A stretch of DNA of 64,000 nt from Oxyruncus cristatus (Eukaryota; Chordata; Aves; Passeriformes; Cotingidae): assembly GCA_013399855.1 (NCBI GenBank), contig VXAY01004719.1, positions 310,001 to 374,000 of the forward strand, written 5' to 3'. The notes beneath the pieces are model-generated. The model was given only the letters and a program-made list of their open reading frames with translations, had not been told where the DNA came from and did not search any database. The translations under genes were made by a program, and so were the position numbers. This document shows positions 50,801 to 63,600 of this stretch, piece after piece. Position 1 is the first letter of the stretch; each line of letters begins with the position of its first letter.

Positions 50801-53582
50801 ACTATTTCATATAAAACCTCCATGCAATAGGATTTTTCTCTTTTAAAAGACAATGCATTATCTAATTCTTTTAAATACAGTAATTTAGTTAGTATAAAGC
50901 AACCTGTCTCCTGTTGCTGTATTTACAACACACTCCCATCAGGAAAGTTGTTCTAGGAGCTCTATAAAAAAATAGGACTGTACAACTGTGTTCTAGGAGT
51001 GAGAAGTTTTACCAGCACGTAACATTTTATACTATACATCATTCTTCATCAGTGCTTGAAACACACAATTGACAGCCTTCTCTTATGAAGCAGGTGGAAC
51101 TTGGCTTATGTTTTATAACTCTGCAGCTAAACATGTGGCTATGATGAACTTTCCAAACTTGACAATGAGATGGACACCATCTCCTAAAACAACAAACTTC
51201 ATCTTAACGCATCATAAATAATTCTCTTATCTAAGCCCTAACTACTATCTTCAAAACTTTGTAAATGCCTTTCATCAACCCTGCCTCACGTACTTTTCAA
51301 ATCAGAGTTTCTGAATCATATATTTACTTCTCAGAATAAGAAAAAATCGAATCCTGGCAAGGATGGAATTCAGAGCACACCAATACTAACTCAGCACAAC
51401 AGCAGTTACTTCGGGCCAAGATCCCAGGTGTCTCCATACTCGGGTTCAGCCGTTGTCCCTGCAGCACAGTCCATTTTCCACACTCTGCTCCACTCCCTAA
51501 CCCACTAAAACTGCTTTCTGGAAACCACTGACAGCAGAGCTGTGAAACTGCAAGCCATAAAGATTTCAAAACTTGTCTTAAACCCTGGCATTTTGAGGCA
51601 ATACGCTTGACCAAGCAAGAGGAGAACTCGCCCATGACTCTGTGGAGATTCAGCCCGACCCACTTCTCTCAACCTTTGATAAGATTTTTGTCCCTTTTAC
51701 AATAGATTCAAATCCATAACACTTCAATATAGAAGTATATCTTGTCTCTCTAAACACACCCCTCTTGAAACCATTACTGAACAAACCCCAGAAAAACAGA
51801 CAGAAGAACTGGCTACTAATTCTCAAGACCAGCCTAAAAGTCTTTTAAAACAATTGTGGTGGGAAGGGTTGCCACTCCACTCACAGCAGCACAAACATCT
51901 CCCTTCTCTATCTACCATAAAAATGAAGTTCTAATATATTTTTAATTATTTTTCTCCCTAAGAACAAAAGGAACTTACATACTTGCTGCAAGCAAACCAC
52001 TTTCTACAGACACAGAACCATTTTGAACGGATAAAGACGTTTTCAAACTCAGCATGAAGCAAAAGAACAAACCCCTCCTGACGGCAAAAATATTAAAAAG
52101 TGCACAAAAAGGAGGCAGCAGCCAGGAGGTTGAATCACAAAGCAACACAAAGAGACAGTACAACAGGTGTATCTATAACGTACACGTGTGCATGTGCTTG
52201 CCAGACCAAGTTTCTAATCCTGGAGCAAAATGTCTGAATTAAGACAGCGTAGAAGAAGGTCAGGAACACACAAGGACACTAATCCCACAAGGATACGTGA
52301 CACACTCCACAGACACATCTATTTTCGTTGACAACACATGTCAAGACGACTGTTACAATTAGTTTATGGTAGGGCAAGCAGCTTGGCAATTTAGATACAG
52401 TAAGTATTTATCAAGAAAGACATTGCCGCCACAATATCAGATGGGCAAGTAGTAAAATGACCACATCAAAATAACAGCAAGGCCCAACTGTATTTGTTAG
52501 TAAAAATAAAGAGAAATGGCATTCTACAACTTGGCAACATCTTTCTTCCCCCTATTTGTAGAATATGTGATTTCAGATCTACAGGGGAAAAATAAAACAC
52601 TCATTAAAGAAATGCAATACTGGAATGTGCAATTTCTCAAAGCACAAATTAAGAAAGCTAAGTTCATGTAATGTCCATCATTTCATGTCTGGAGCCAACT
52701 ACTCTGAAATGGGAAGTCACTAAAAGAAACATCAGGGCATTATATTTTAGCAAACTTCTGTCCAATATACAAAACTTGTGACATTTTTTTAGGTCAAGGT
52801 CAGTTTTCTTTCTAAAGAGTTGAAAAAGCTATAGCAAATATTTACTTTTTCATATAAGGAAATTTGAAATGATGTCTCTTTATATATTTTTCAACTATTA
52901 CTGTTGATGTCTGTATGTGTCCAAATGCTCTGAGGGTATCATTTGAAGTACAAAAGAAAAGAGTAGAAGATTAAAAAAGAACAATAATTCAGGGCATAGG
53001 CGTATTTCATTTTTTTTCCTTTTAATTTCCAGTGAAAAAAACCCGCCAAACCCTTAGACCTTCAATACTATGGCTGCAATTCTGTATTTGGGGGCATAGC
53101 CAGTAGGATGTCTAGACATGTGCGTTTTCTGATCACTCAATAAATTGCAAATATTTACAAAACTATAACTGTAGATGGTGGGCTTCAGAGTCTTTATAAA
53201 TTCTAGCCTTCAACTCTAAAATTTTTAAAGTAGACCCTATATTTTACAACAATGCCTCAGTTTTATTCTAACATGCTTAGAAAACAGTGCCCTGAAACTG
53301 CAAGGAACAAAAATATTAATAAAGACAAACACACAAAACAATATGAGAAAATGAATACTTAAGGGGAAATACCAACTATACCATATCCTTATACATTTAA
53401 TTCTGAGAGACAAAGGGATGAAATGAATGTTTTGTATCATCAAAGTAGAATGGTTCATTACCTTAAAGAAATTTTCTACCACTCCTTCTGCATAATGCAG
53501 CTTATTCACTAGAAATGAAGGAAATAGCAAAGGATCACAAATCCAGCTGTAGTATTTTTATCTCAGCCTTCATATATGACCC

Positions 53583-53765
53583 TTGTTTTTCCTTTGTTTG
53601 ATTGGGATTTTTTTGTGTTTGGTTTTGGTTTTTTTTCTGTTTGGTTGGGGGGTTTTTGTGTTTTTTGTTTGTTTGGTTGTTGTTGTTGTTGGTTGGTTTT
53701 ATTTTGGTTTGGGTTTTTGTATCATGAGTAAATTAAAAAAAAAAAAAAAAAACAAAAACAAACCT
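53583..53765 (+). repeat. G/T-rich low-complexity block followed by poly-A
   Basis: About 130 bases on the + strand are only G and T with rare exceptions (runs such as ttggttggggggttttt and repeated GTT). After about 30 mixed bases comes A18 with C interruptions. The right flank (aacaaaaacaaacc) can pair with ggtttgggttttt near 53705, so the block can fold back. Confidence 0.85.
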
Positions 53766-56371
53766 GATACAGCAATACTTTGGAAACTTATTAATGTATA
53801 TTGAGTAGAAAACTGTACTCCATACTTGCTCAGATCCAATTCAATCCCCATTCACATTAAGCATAACTTTTAGGAAAACTTACTAGGAACATAATAGGAT
53901 CTATATACAGCTCTCAGCTGTAAAAACTTGCTAATATACAAGCAAGAGGCATTTGAAGGACTACTACACTGCATTACAGTACACTTGAAAATATTTATCT
54001 TTTTTCTAGCTTAAGGAAAAAGAAAGCCGAATCCTGACATCAAAATACCACTTTTAATCCAATGCAAACATGTTTTACCTGCAAGTATATCCACTACAAG
54101 TTGTATTTATTACTTTATTGCAGTTTGGATGAAATGACCTCCACAGGATAAAAGAGCAATCAATATGATGGATACAGTACAGATTGGAAACCCATTTATT
54201 AAGAAATCACAGCTCGAAAATCTCTGATGGTCATTGCAATGGAAAAAAACTGAATGGGAAAAGAAACGGAGCAGCAAATATAATTAATGTTATTAATAAA
54301 TATGGGGGTGAACTACAGTGCAAATTTTTTTAAATTCCAGGTGATCAACTTAATTATGTGACTGGCTGTGAGCAGTAAGTACCAATTGTATATAACTGAA
54401 TGTTGCCACATTGGGATCTCTCAAAGGTGAAGAACCACCAATCAGTCAAGCTGTCTGTCTCCCAAGTACTGAAGCCACAGGAACAGCAGCACAGAAGCAG
54501 GACTCTTGAATTTAACAAAGAACCCATTAGAGTAGATTAATGAGCTACATCTATGTTTTAGTTTCCACTTCCCTATTTAGTGGAAGAATTACTGGCTTCT
54601 GGGATGATCACACAGATTTTCATGTTTTCATTATATTTGAAATATATTTTAAGAAACTTTACTATATTCCCATTTAGAAAACGTAAGGGCATATTTCACT
54701 ATTTTTTCCCTGTCATATTTATATATATTTGGAAGTGTAATCAATAACAACATGAAAAAAAATACAAAACTGGATAAGGTACATGTATGGTAGCACAGCT
54801 GTTTCTGCCACGAAGCAACTATGTTGTTTGTCACAGTCTCGTTCAAGACGGCATCACCATTTCTAACTACAAGAAAGTGCTTGTAATATTGCACTTTAAT
54901 TAGTGTAAATTGTCATAGCTGAGAACACACAGAAAATGTACTCTAAGTAATTAAACAACAGCTCTGTCTGCACAGTGAGCATATGCAAAGTTAAAACTTT
55001 GGACAAGTGTTGGAATTGTGTCTGGTCTACACTGGCACAAGAGTAGTTCAGTTTCTAACCCAGTGTCTACTCTGATAAAACATTCAAAAAGAATGAAGAC
55101 ATGAACTTCCATTTCTGCACACCGAAAATGCCAAACACACTAATCTACTCCTTCTCTTACCTGCCACATGAAAGTTATTGATTACAGTGGATAATCAGAC
55201 ATGATATTAGACAATGAGACAGATGTGTACTACAGGATGGTAGCAAAAACTTTCTCCAAATGATTTTCTAACTTCAAAAAGTGTACTCAGGCATGCAGTT
55301 CAGCACTACATAAGAAGGGCACAACACACAGCATCAAAACAGGAGACCTGTTGGCCGCTTATGGGAGCAGTAGTGAAATCTCAGCCCTACAGAAGACATC
55401 ACTTTTGTCTCAATCACCTACACTGGATTACAGAGAAACACAGAATTAAATAGATTCTGAACTGATTCAGGCTTTATGTCACTTTCTCAGTTTTCAGCAG
55501 AAAAGCAACATTGTTAAAACAAGAAAATCAATATCAAGACAAAGATCTGCAGAAAGTGGAAGCTTAAATGTCAAGCTCTAACTCTGAGTAAACAAGTGTC
55601 TGGTATTGGTATCACTGAAACCAGGCACACAGTTAATAGACAGGCCTGTGCAGGATGAGGGCACAAGTCTATAGTTGCACACCCAAATAACTAGTACCAA
55701 TTCTCAAGTATCAAGAGCTTAGAAGGGCTCACTGAACTCGTCTGGTCACAGATGACAGACACCCTTCACAAAAGAGTTGTTATATGTATCCAGTGGAAGC
55801 TGCTAGACACTACATCCTTTGAAATGTTTTATTTATCCATTGTCTGAAATTAATTTTTAAATCCTAAAATACGTATCTAATGATACATTTCAAACTACAT
55901 ATGGTTATGTATATATACGTGTGTGTATATATATCTGAGCCACAGGAACTAGGGATAGAATTGCACTTAGAAGTTTTTAACAAAATGTTACAAGTATCTA
56001 TGGAATGGGGATATTTATAGTGCAGCATTAAATCATAACCATATGGGCAGAATAATCAGTAACATGTAAGTTCTTATGCTAGTTTTCCACTAAAAGTTTA
56101 TAGGTAATTTTATCATACAGTAGACAGTGAGAAATGAATGCATGTATTGCCAAGACGTGAAACTGAGGTCCTTTGGTTAGATAGGCTGAGACTGAGTTAC
56201 AAATTTAGTCAACAGCATCTAGGCCTATACTGCAATGTCACTATAGGTTTATACTTATCAATCAATTTTTGTTTGTGTATTTCACGTCAATAAGGAGCAG
56301 AACAAACAAAAAAAAAAAGTCGTCTTATTTGAGGTTTTACAGTAGATGAACAGAACACAGAACCAGAAGGG

Positions 56372-56525
56372 AAATGGAGGTCACAGTGTGGCAGTCCAAC
56401 CATAGGCAGAACTCAAACATACCAAAACACCTCCTGGCTAATGTATGTCTAACCTTTTCTTTAAAACCTCCTAGGATAGAAAAGCTGGAGTCTGCCCAGA
56501 TGATCTGTTTTCCGAGCTACACTGT
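56372..56525 (-). mobile_element. Old CR1-like (L3-type) fragment
   Basis: On the + strand the phrases 'aatgtatgtctaacctttt', 'ctttaaaacctcctaggat' and 'cagtccaaccata' match the antisense of the ancient amniote CR1/L3 3' region as I remember it. Divergence is high. Confidence 0.55.
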
Positions 56526-56557
56526 CTTTGCTATAGACACAAACAAACAAACAGTGC

Positions 56558-56690
56558 CTGTATTTTCACAGGTAATGAAACAGAGAAGATAGTGACGTGA
56601 CTTGCTTGACGCCACACATAAGAAAGGCAGACACAGGATTCTAACAGCTTATTCTCAGTCTGTCCTACTGTGTAACGCTGCACCATATGA
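56558..56690 (-). mobile_element. MIR-like ancient SINE
   Basis: The + strand reads like the complement of MIR: 'ttttcacaggtaatgaaac', then 'gtgacttgcttgac', 'ccacacataag', 'aggcagacacaggatt', and 'gctgcaccatat' at the end. These correspond in order to the MIR phrases around 'acagatgaggaaac', 'gacttgcccaaggtcaca', 'gcagagccgggatt' and the tRNA-like A-box end. Such elements predate amniote divergence and are rare in bird genomes. Confidence 0.6.
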
Positions 56691-57468
56691 TCTTCATCCT
56701 GAAATATTCTCAAGTCCCTGAATTCTATGGCTTGCTCATACCCACTGCTAACTTACAGTCATCTTCGGGGTGTAACGTAGCAAGTGTTTGAAAGCAGTTC
56801 AGCACTGCTTTGTGTGGCAGAAGAAAAAGATTATTCTATGGAATCTGGAGAAAACCAAAATGTAAGTAGGAAAACATAACTACTCCAGTATGGAATTTAA
56901 TCAGAACAGGAGAGATGAACAACAATCTTTAAAGTTACAGTACTCTTGTTAATATAAAGAATTAAAAAATAACAGTAATTTGAAAGATAGTTCTATAAGT
57001 GCTTGTAACACAACATATGCAGAGATAAATGGCACCAACTCAGAAAATACTATTACCTATTCAAGTGCCACCTCAGTTGCTTCCATATCTGCAGTATTCT
57101 TGGATTTTCACAAGAAGTAAGAGGCTTAGCTCTGTTTAGCTTGTGATACGTATCTAGCCTACACCCAGAAGAGGAATAAGAGTAGCTTCACTGCTTTAAC
57201 ACATTTAGTGTGTAGTCTAGGCAACATGAAAGAAAAACTATAAATACAGAGGTACATAAGTTCTTAAACTAGAGCTAGCGGGGATAGAAGACATGGGACT
57301 TGCCTTCAAGATGCTACTCCTTCTCTTTCCTATTTCAAGAGATTAACAAAGATATTACAAGGAAGGGAAGCAAGGGAAAGGGAGAAGTTTGTAAGGCAAA
57401 GGAAGGAAATTAAGTACCTGTAATTTGTCAGAGACAAAGCAGAAAGTTTTTGTGCACATGCGAACAGG

Positions 57469-57675
57469 TTATGCTGTTAGCAAATTCCAGTGATAAGTTA
57501 TATACATCAAGACTATAAAAAGTATATGGAAAAGACAAAAGCCTATTAGATCCCAGGAGCGAAAAGTAGAAGTTGATTGTGGGGGTTTCTCCCCGAGGGC
57601 GAGCAGAGTGTCAACAGTCTTTCGAATGTGACGAATATCCGACTGCAGGATGTCATACGGAGAGCAGAGGTCAGC
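57469..57675 (-). CDS. LRCH1: LRCH1 terminal exon B: alternative CH end plus C-terminal membrane anchor
   Basis: On the minus strand a 3' splice site (cttcgggatag|GCT) opens 68 codons ending TAA at 57469-57471. Residues 1-27 begin ADLCSPYDILQSDIRHIR and end near TLLALGE. They parallel the exon-A helix (L-C-x-P-x-x-I-L, then a Leu-Leu pair). A Pro/Ser/Thr linker follows, then a hydrophobic segment of about 19 residues (GFCLFHILFIVLMYITYHW) and a four-residue tail. It looks like a tail-anchored isoform, as known for LRCH3 and LRCH4. The entry phase equals that of exon A, so both can be joined to the same upstream donor. The GC-rich codons contrast with the flanks, which supports selection. Confidence 0.93.
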   Translation of the reverse strand, partial: ADLCSPYDILQSDIRHIRKTVDTLLALGEKPPQSTSTFRSWDLIGFCLFHILFIVLMYITYHWNLLTA

Positions 57676-60600
57676 CTATCCCGAAGGGCAGCCATTAGAA
57701 CAGAAAAAGAGTGCAAAAAATTAAAAATACAAAAATAGAAAGATATTGATAAATAAATTATCACAATATTCTAGCATAAACATGTAGGAATAGCTTCTTC
57801 TGAGTATTGCCTTACTCACTAGACACCCCAGCTTTCTTTTATTTCCTCTAAATGCTGAAGCTATCCTATAACATCAGAATGTTAAGCTAGAAGAGTTCAG
57901 CCTTTCAAATACTTCCAAAATTATGTCCAAATTCACAAGGGTGAGTAAGTGCAAGTGATCCACTCATTCTACTGAGATCTGCACACCTTTGGCCATCTGG
58001 TCCTCATTCAAATGCTTAAATGGAACCAGCTGTAAAATCCAACATATAATAGCAAACAGTGGGTTAGAAAGCTGTTAAAAGCACAAGCAGCAGCAATATG
58101 AAGCATCAAGAAAAAGTACTTACAGAAATCATCAGAAGTATGCAAAATTCTCTAACGTAATAACCTAAAACTTGGTATTCAAATATCAACTTAAATGATA
58201 CCCTGGGATAGAAACTGAAAAGAGTCAATGTAGCACTAACTATACTTAACTTTAATAGTTTTTAGACTGCAGAATTGGATGCTAAATTCCTTAGGTAGCA
58301 TTTTTAAACTACTAGCAGGTTAGATTCCCATACCTTCTTTGGAAAGTATCTATGACTTGATGTGGCAATTTACTCTAGACTAACTACACAAATGAAGAGT
58401 AATACATAGTAATAATATCAATATGCTCACACAATATTTAACATTAAAATCAAAGCAAGCAAAACACTAGTACTTTCGAAATGCAATCTAAAATACACCA
58501 TTTTACATTGCAAATAAGGCCTTACTAAGATAATGAATACTTACTGAAGAAAATTACATGTAATAAGAGTTCCCCTGTTTGAGAGGAATACTATGTTTCT
58601 GCAGTAGCTTTTCATTCTCACTTCCTTAATGAACTGACAGTACACCAAATAAACCAAGACATGGAAGTTCAATGTCTGTTTTCTGTCAGCATTAAGTTTC
58701 AAGGTCCAGTTTGAAATAAAATTAACTTTAAAGTATTCGAAAGGTCCTTCTATCCTGAAAAGTGACTAGTAAAACTGGAAGTCAGAACTGTCACTCATAC
58801 ACAAAGAAAAAAGTGACAATTTTTTTTTTTTTTTGCTTACCATGACTGGTCTAGCTTAACCAGGAGTCAAAAGCTGCAAAATTCTGTTACTTAGGCCAGC
58901 AGATACAGAGGGGGGAAACCAACCTGCCTAGCAATAACACTATTTTTCCAGTAATTTTTCAGAATTTTTTAAACCCGAAACTCTAGTGTGATAATACACT
59001 TCAGTGCAACTGTATTTGTCATTTTTCTAGAGTATGAAAACTCACAAACAGCACAAAACATGCTGATCTTGCTTAAAAACAGGATTGGATAAGTACTGTA
59101 TTTGAGAACACCTACATCCATAAACTGCTTACCAGAGAAACAAGTTTTAAGGCACCACTCGGGACTACCAACTATGTAATATATTGCACTTTTACCAAAG
59201 ACACCAATAAACGTTGCAAATGCTGGATTAATTTTATAAGAGCATACAAGACTCAGTTCCTACTTGTTGCAAACATATCCCAAAAATAAATATCTATGAT
59301 ACATTTAACTTAAATTTGTATTAAAAAAAATTTGCCAGAACTTTAAAACAAGGAATTTTTTTTTCATCTTTGTCCCAAAATCCCCAAAACAATGCCAACA
59401 ATCCCTACTGCAATTGAATGGAGAAGGAAGTAATTTCAGATTTAGAGAATGAGAGCTGATAATAGGTTGAATTCTTACAGAGGCTGATGACCTTGCTAAC
59501 CAGAGATTAACATCCTAAGAAGGATAAAGGAGAAGCCAGAGCGTACATAAACAGCCAAGACATGCAGAAGAAACTTCCTTACAGAAACTGCCTTACAGAA
59601 GCTGCCATGCTGTGTTTTAGTGAAATTCAGTGAAACCTGGGAAAGCCCTAGAAACGTCTAATTACTTTTGTGTGTTCTGTGACAATGGATAATTTGGTGT
59701 GACGTTCACCCTTTATGTAAAATGGTTATATTTCATGTATTTTAAAATTCTGTAATGTAACTGTAGATAAAAAAAATAAATAGCTTTTCAGTAATGGTGA
59801 ATGTATTTCCACTGCAGTTACCAGAATTTTACTGATGTTGTGAAATAAAAATATGAAACTAAAACAAGACATCTTGAAATAGTGAAAAAGTACAAGACCC
59901 CCACCCAAAGTCTCAAAGACAACCACCCACCCACCCATCTATCGCAAGCACTGCCATTCTTATTTATGGGACTGAAACAATTGCTGTTAAGAACTAAAAA
60001 GGTACACATACTTAATCACTACATCTGTGGACTGACTTATGATGTCTATGAAGCTATATGATTAAATCATACAGCTGTCAAAATCATGCACACAGAATAA
60101 ACACGGTAAGACAGAAGTGGTACAACAGAAGCATAACCAGCTGCTTGTGTGCACAAACCATCCTCATTCTACATGCCCCAGCAGTGACTGTGAAAACAGA
60201 CAGCATTTCAAAACCAACCTCCTCAAATTTTGACCCTGGTGAAAAAAAATCAAGAGTAAGTTTGCAGAAGTGCATTAGGGAATGAAATCTGTAGCGCATA
60301 TGCACTATATTCAAAACTCAAATGAAAGGAACCTCAGAATTACGCTTTCAGGACTCTAACTGACCGAGTACTGAACTACTTAACTCCACACTGTAAGCCA
60401 AACGATGTACATTACCAAGTCCAGAAGGAAAGGGTGGAAAAAGGAGTCATACCTCATAAAACTTACTGCAACTTCATGGATGTCTCATGATGAAACTATG
60501 AAGAAGTAACTGATTATGTGAAGTGATCAGAAAACAAGCGTAAGTGGCAATGATAATATACCCTTCATTAAACTGAGAAACACAATTACCAACTGATCAC

Positions 60601-63600
60601 CTCACAGGTGGACAGAAGATAAAACACTTTACACTGCTTTCAACTGCTTTCAAACACTTTCAATTGCTTGGCTGCTTTCTTTACTTTGTTCTGCTGCTTT
60701 TAGAATACAAAAGCCTCCTGGTCTTTTATTTTACTGTTTTACTTAATTTTCAATTCCTACACTAACACAAATCACATGGATTTTTAGAATAATTCTGCCT
60801 GACCTTGCAACATAGTGGACCTGGTTTTCAGAGGAGGAGGTTGAAATGCAGTAATGGGTCCATTTGCAGGACTTGAAAGTCACAGGAAGGGGCACAGCTA
60901 AATCTTTTGTAATATGTATCTTCATATGATAACTTGAGATCCAAAAAGCCATTTCTTACCATCACACTCTTTTCTGCTCAGTATGTTTACACCATGTAAC
61001 TGACTGAAAATTTGAGAAACATGCCAGAAGTCTCTCATGTCCACCCAAGATATAATTTGTCCCACTAAACCATATTGCATCACTACTGATGTGCTGGAAT
61101 ACAGAATCTTGGGTAAACTCTTGCTGGAACACCTGGCTGTGAAAGGTTTCATTTTATCACTACCTTTTATCAACAGAAATTACTGTTCTAGTACTAATCG
61201 CAATAACTTAAGTTTATCTTTTTTCAAGCTATATAACAAGATGTGTATGTGGGGAAAGTCCTTCTTTCCTTTAAAAAGAAAATAATCTAACTTCTCTGAA
61301 CTGAAGAGGCTCCAAAAAGGGCCAAAAGACTTAAGATATTACATTAGTGTAATCTGCATATCATAAAAATTTATTTGTGTTTTAGTAAAAAGTTAACTTC
61401 ACAGACATTGAAAAGACTTTGTTAATTTTCTTTTTTGAAAAAATGCTTAGAAGATCCAGCTTCTGATGTCTTATTTGTTTATAGCTGAGAACTAGAAGAA
61501 ATGCAACTCAAAACATGTAACTTCTGCCTTTCAAATAACATATTGCATTTACAGCTTTGTTTTTGTCTAAATCTTGGTTGTAATAAAACTACCATTCAGC
61601 CCACCACAAAACAAGTATTTTTTCCATTTGGCAGGAGTATTTGTTAACACTACTGAAAGTGCATAAGAAAAAATACTCTGTAATACAGTTATCAACAATA
61701 ACAGCTCAGTTTAATTAAGTTAATTTGCACGTTAAAATGGACAAGTCTACTTCTTTGCTACTAGTACGAATATTGATGTGGCAATGACAAGTTGAAGAAA
61801 TGCGTATCAACATTTTTGCAATTGTTTACATATACTGCTACTGGTTCTTTGAAAGAGCAGTTGAAATCAAAATACTTCCATAACTTCACATACATACTCA
61901 TGTGATAATGATTCACTCTTCTTATAATTTTTAAAACCTCTGGGATGAGATGCTACCAGGAAGATTAAAACTGCATTAGAAGTGTACATTTGACACTTTG
62001 AAGCCCACACTTACAGCAAGAGAAATAAATTAAAAAGTAGCTTTATCTTTTAAACCAATAAAGCATGAGAGGGTGTTTGCAGTATAGGAGAACACTTTTG
62101 GTTAAGCAGTATGGGTGGCGTCATTTGTGGGTCCATGTGACATTAACAATGTAGTCCAGTGAATGGCACCATCCAAGTACTGCATGTCACCAGGACATGC
62201 AGCAGGACCAGCAGCACTATTTATCACACATCTACTGCCACTTGCTTGCTTTTTCAATCAGTACCAGCCAAAAAGTCAGAGTGTCACTCTATCACTATTA
62301 CAGAGGATATCAGGTAATTCAGGTGGGGTTTAGTTAACAATGCAAAATGAAGTATTCCTTTGTAATTTTCCAAGAGACAAAGATTGTACCTTTTTGTCAT
62401 ACACCTCCTGAGGGGCACAGCAGATATTTTCTTAACCTTTAGGCTTTCAGATACTTACCTGACACCATTCCTTTCTCATCAAACAAAATCGTTGTTTTGT
62501 CTCAAAAAATGATCTACAAGGATCTCTGATAAGGTGCTACAGTAAAGGTTAGTGGCAACACTGGACACAACTTGATTGCCCTTCAATTTTCACATTTTTG
62601 AGAGGCTGCCAGCACAGCCAGGGCCTTGCTATTTAGTTTCTTATTAAGGGTCAGAACCATACACTTAAAATATTCCTCATTGTACTGAAATTCTCATCTG
62701 ACAGGTAATGGCTTTCAGAATCATCTACATACCACACCATTATAAAGAGATGCTCATGTTCCTGAATTTTTTTATTTGTCGTTCTTTGGTCAAGATGACA
62801 ATGTCTGATACTCAGCGGGACACATTTAGATACCAACTGCATTTTTCTACACTTGTCTGAAGTTTCCCAGGATCATTCTGGGCAAAGCAATTTTAACCCA
62901 AGAACTGAATGCTGAAAACCACAGAAGTAAGAGACCATGCACATCAGCACAACATAACTCAGCTATTTTTTTCTTTTCATTTTACAAGACTAAAGGGTAT
63001 TATTCCAAACCCGTGGAGTTCAGGAAATAGCATTGTACTCCATTCTTTAAATAACTGAAAAGAAACCAACATGAATCATGACAATTTTAAATCCTTTAAA
63101 CACCCATGCAACAGAATTTCAAGTCAATTCTCAGGACCTAAACATGGACATGAGTATCACCAAAAAGCCCAATATCTACGGGTATTAGGACCCAAAAGTG
63201 GAACCTATCACTTTCCCATGTAAGATGCTTGTTTTCAAAATAAAGTAATATTCACTCCTTTTACTTCTTTCTCCAGAGACAGTGAGGCAACATTCAAGTC
63301 ATCAATCACAAGCAGTATTAAGCACACCATCTGTAGTTCTTTAAAAACTTTTGACAGCTGACTGTCATACTCGCTGTTACACAACTTTGCATTTCTAATG
63401 CATGTCCCTCCAACACACAGTAGAGTTCTGGCATCTACCAGCTAGTTCCAAACCACAGTGTATTTTCAAAATCTATGGCAAATATATACATTTGCAAGTT
63501 TCCAACAGCTAATAAAAATGAATATCCTTATGGTACTTAAAACCTATTTTAAATTTACAATTGCAAGCCATTCATTTAGTGTTTAGGTGAATGAGTTTTT

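Larger units (their letters stand above)
47829..57468 (-). other. LRCH1: LRCH1 sequence between the two alternative terminal exons
   Basis: About 9.6 kb that is intron for the exon-A transcript. Its right-hand part would be 3' UTR for the exon-B transcript. I recognise no further coding exon. It contains a G/T-rich and poly-A low-complexity block (53583-53765), an old CR1-like fragment and a MIR-like SINE (56372-56690), and scattered AT microsatellites (for example near 55905). Possible ends for the exon-B transcript are an ATTAAA near 56895 and AATAAA near 55829, both on the minus strand. Confidence 0.7.

Noticed and set aside
53470..53518. Minus-strand stretch reading like VENFF, briefly taken for the missing LRCH1 CH exon (NVENFLEAC)
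   Set aside because: The match stops after a few residues, the flanking residues do not fit a CH domain, and it lies downstream of exon B, whereas the missing exon must lie upstream of both terminal exons.
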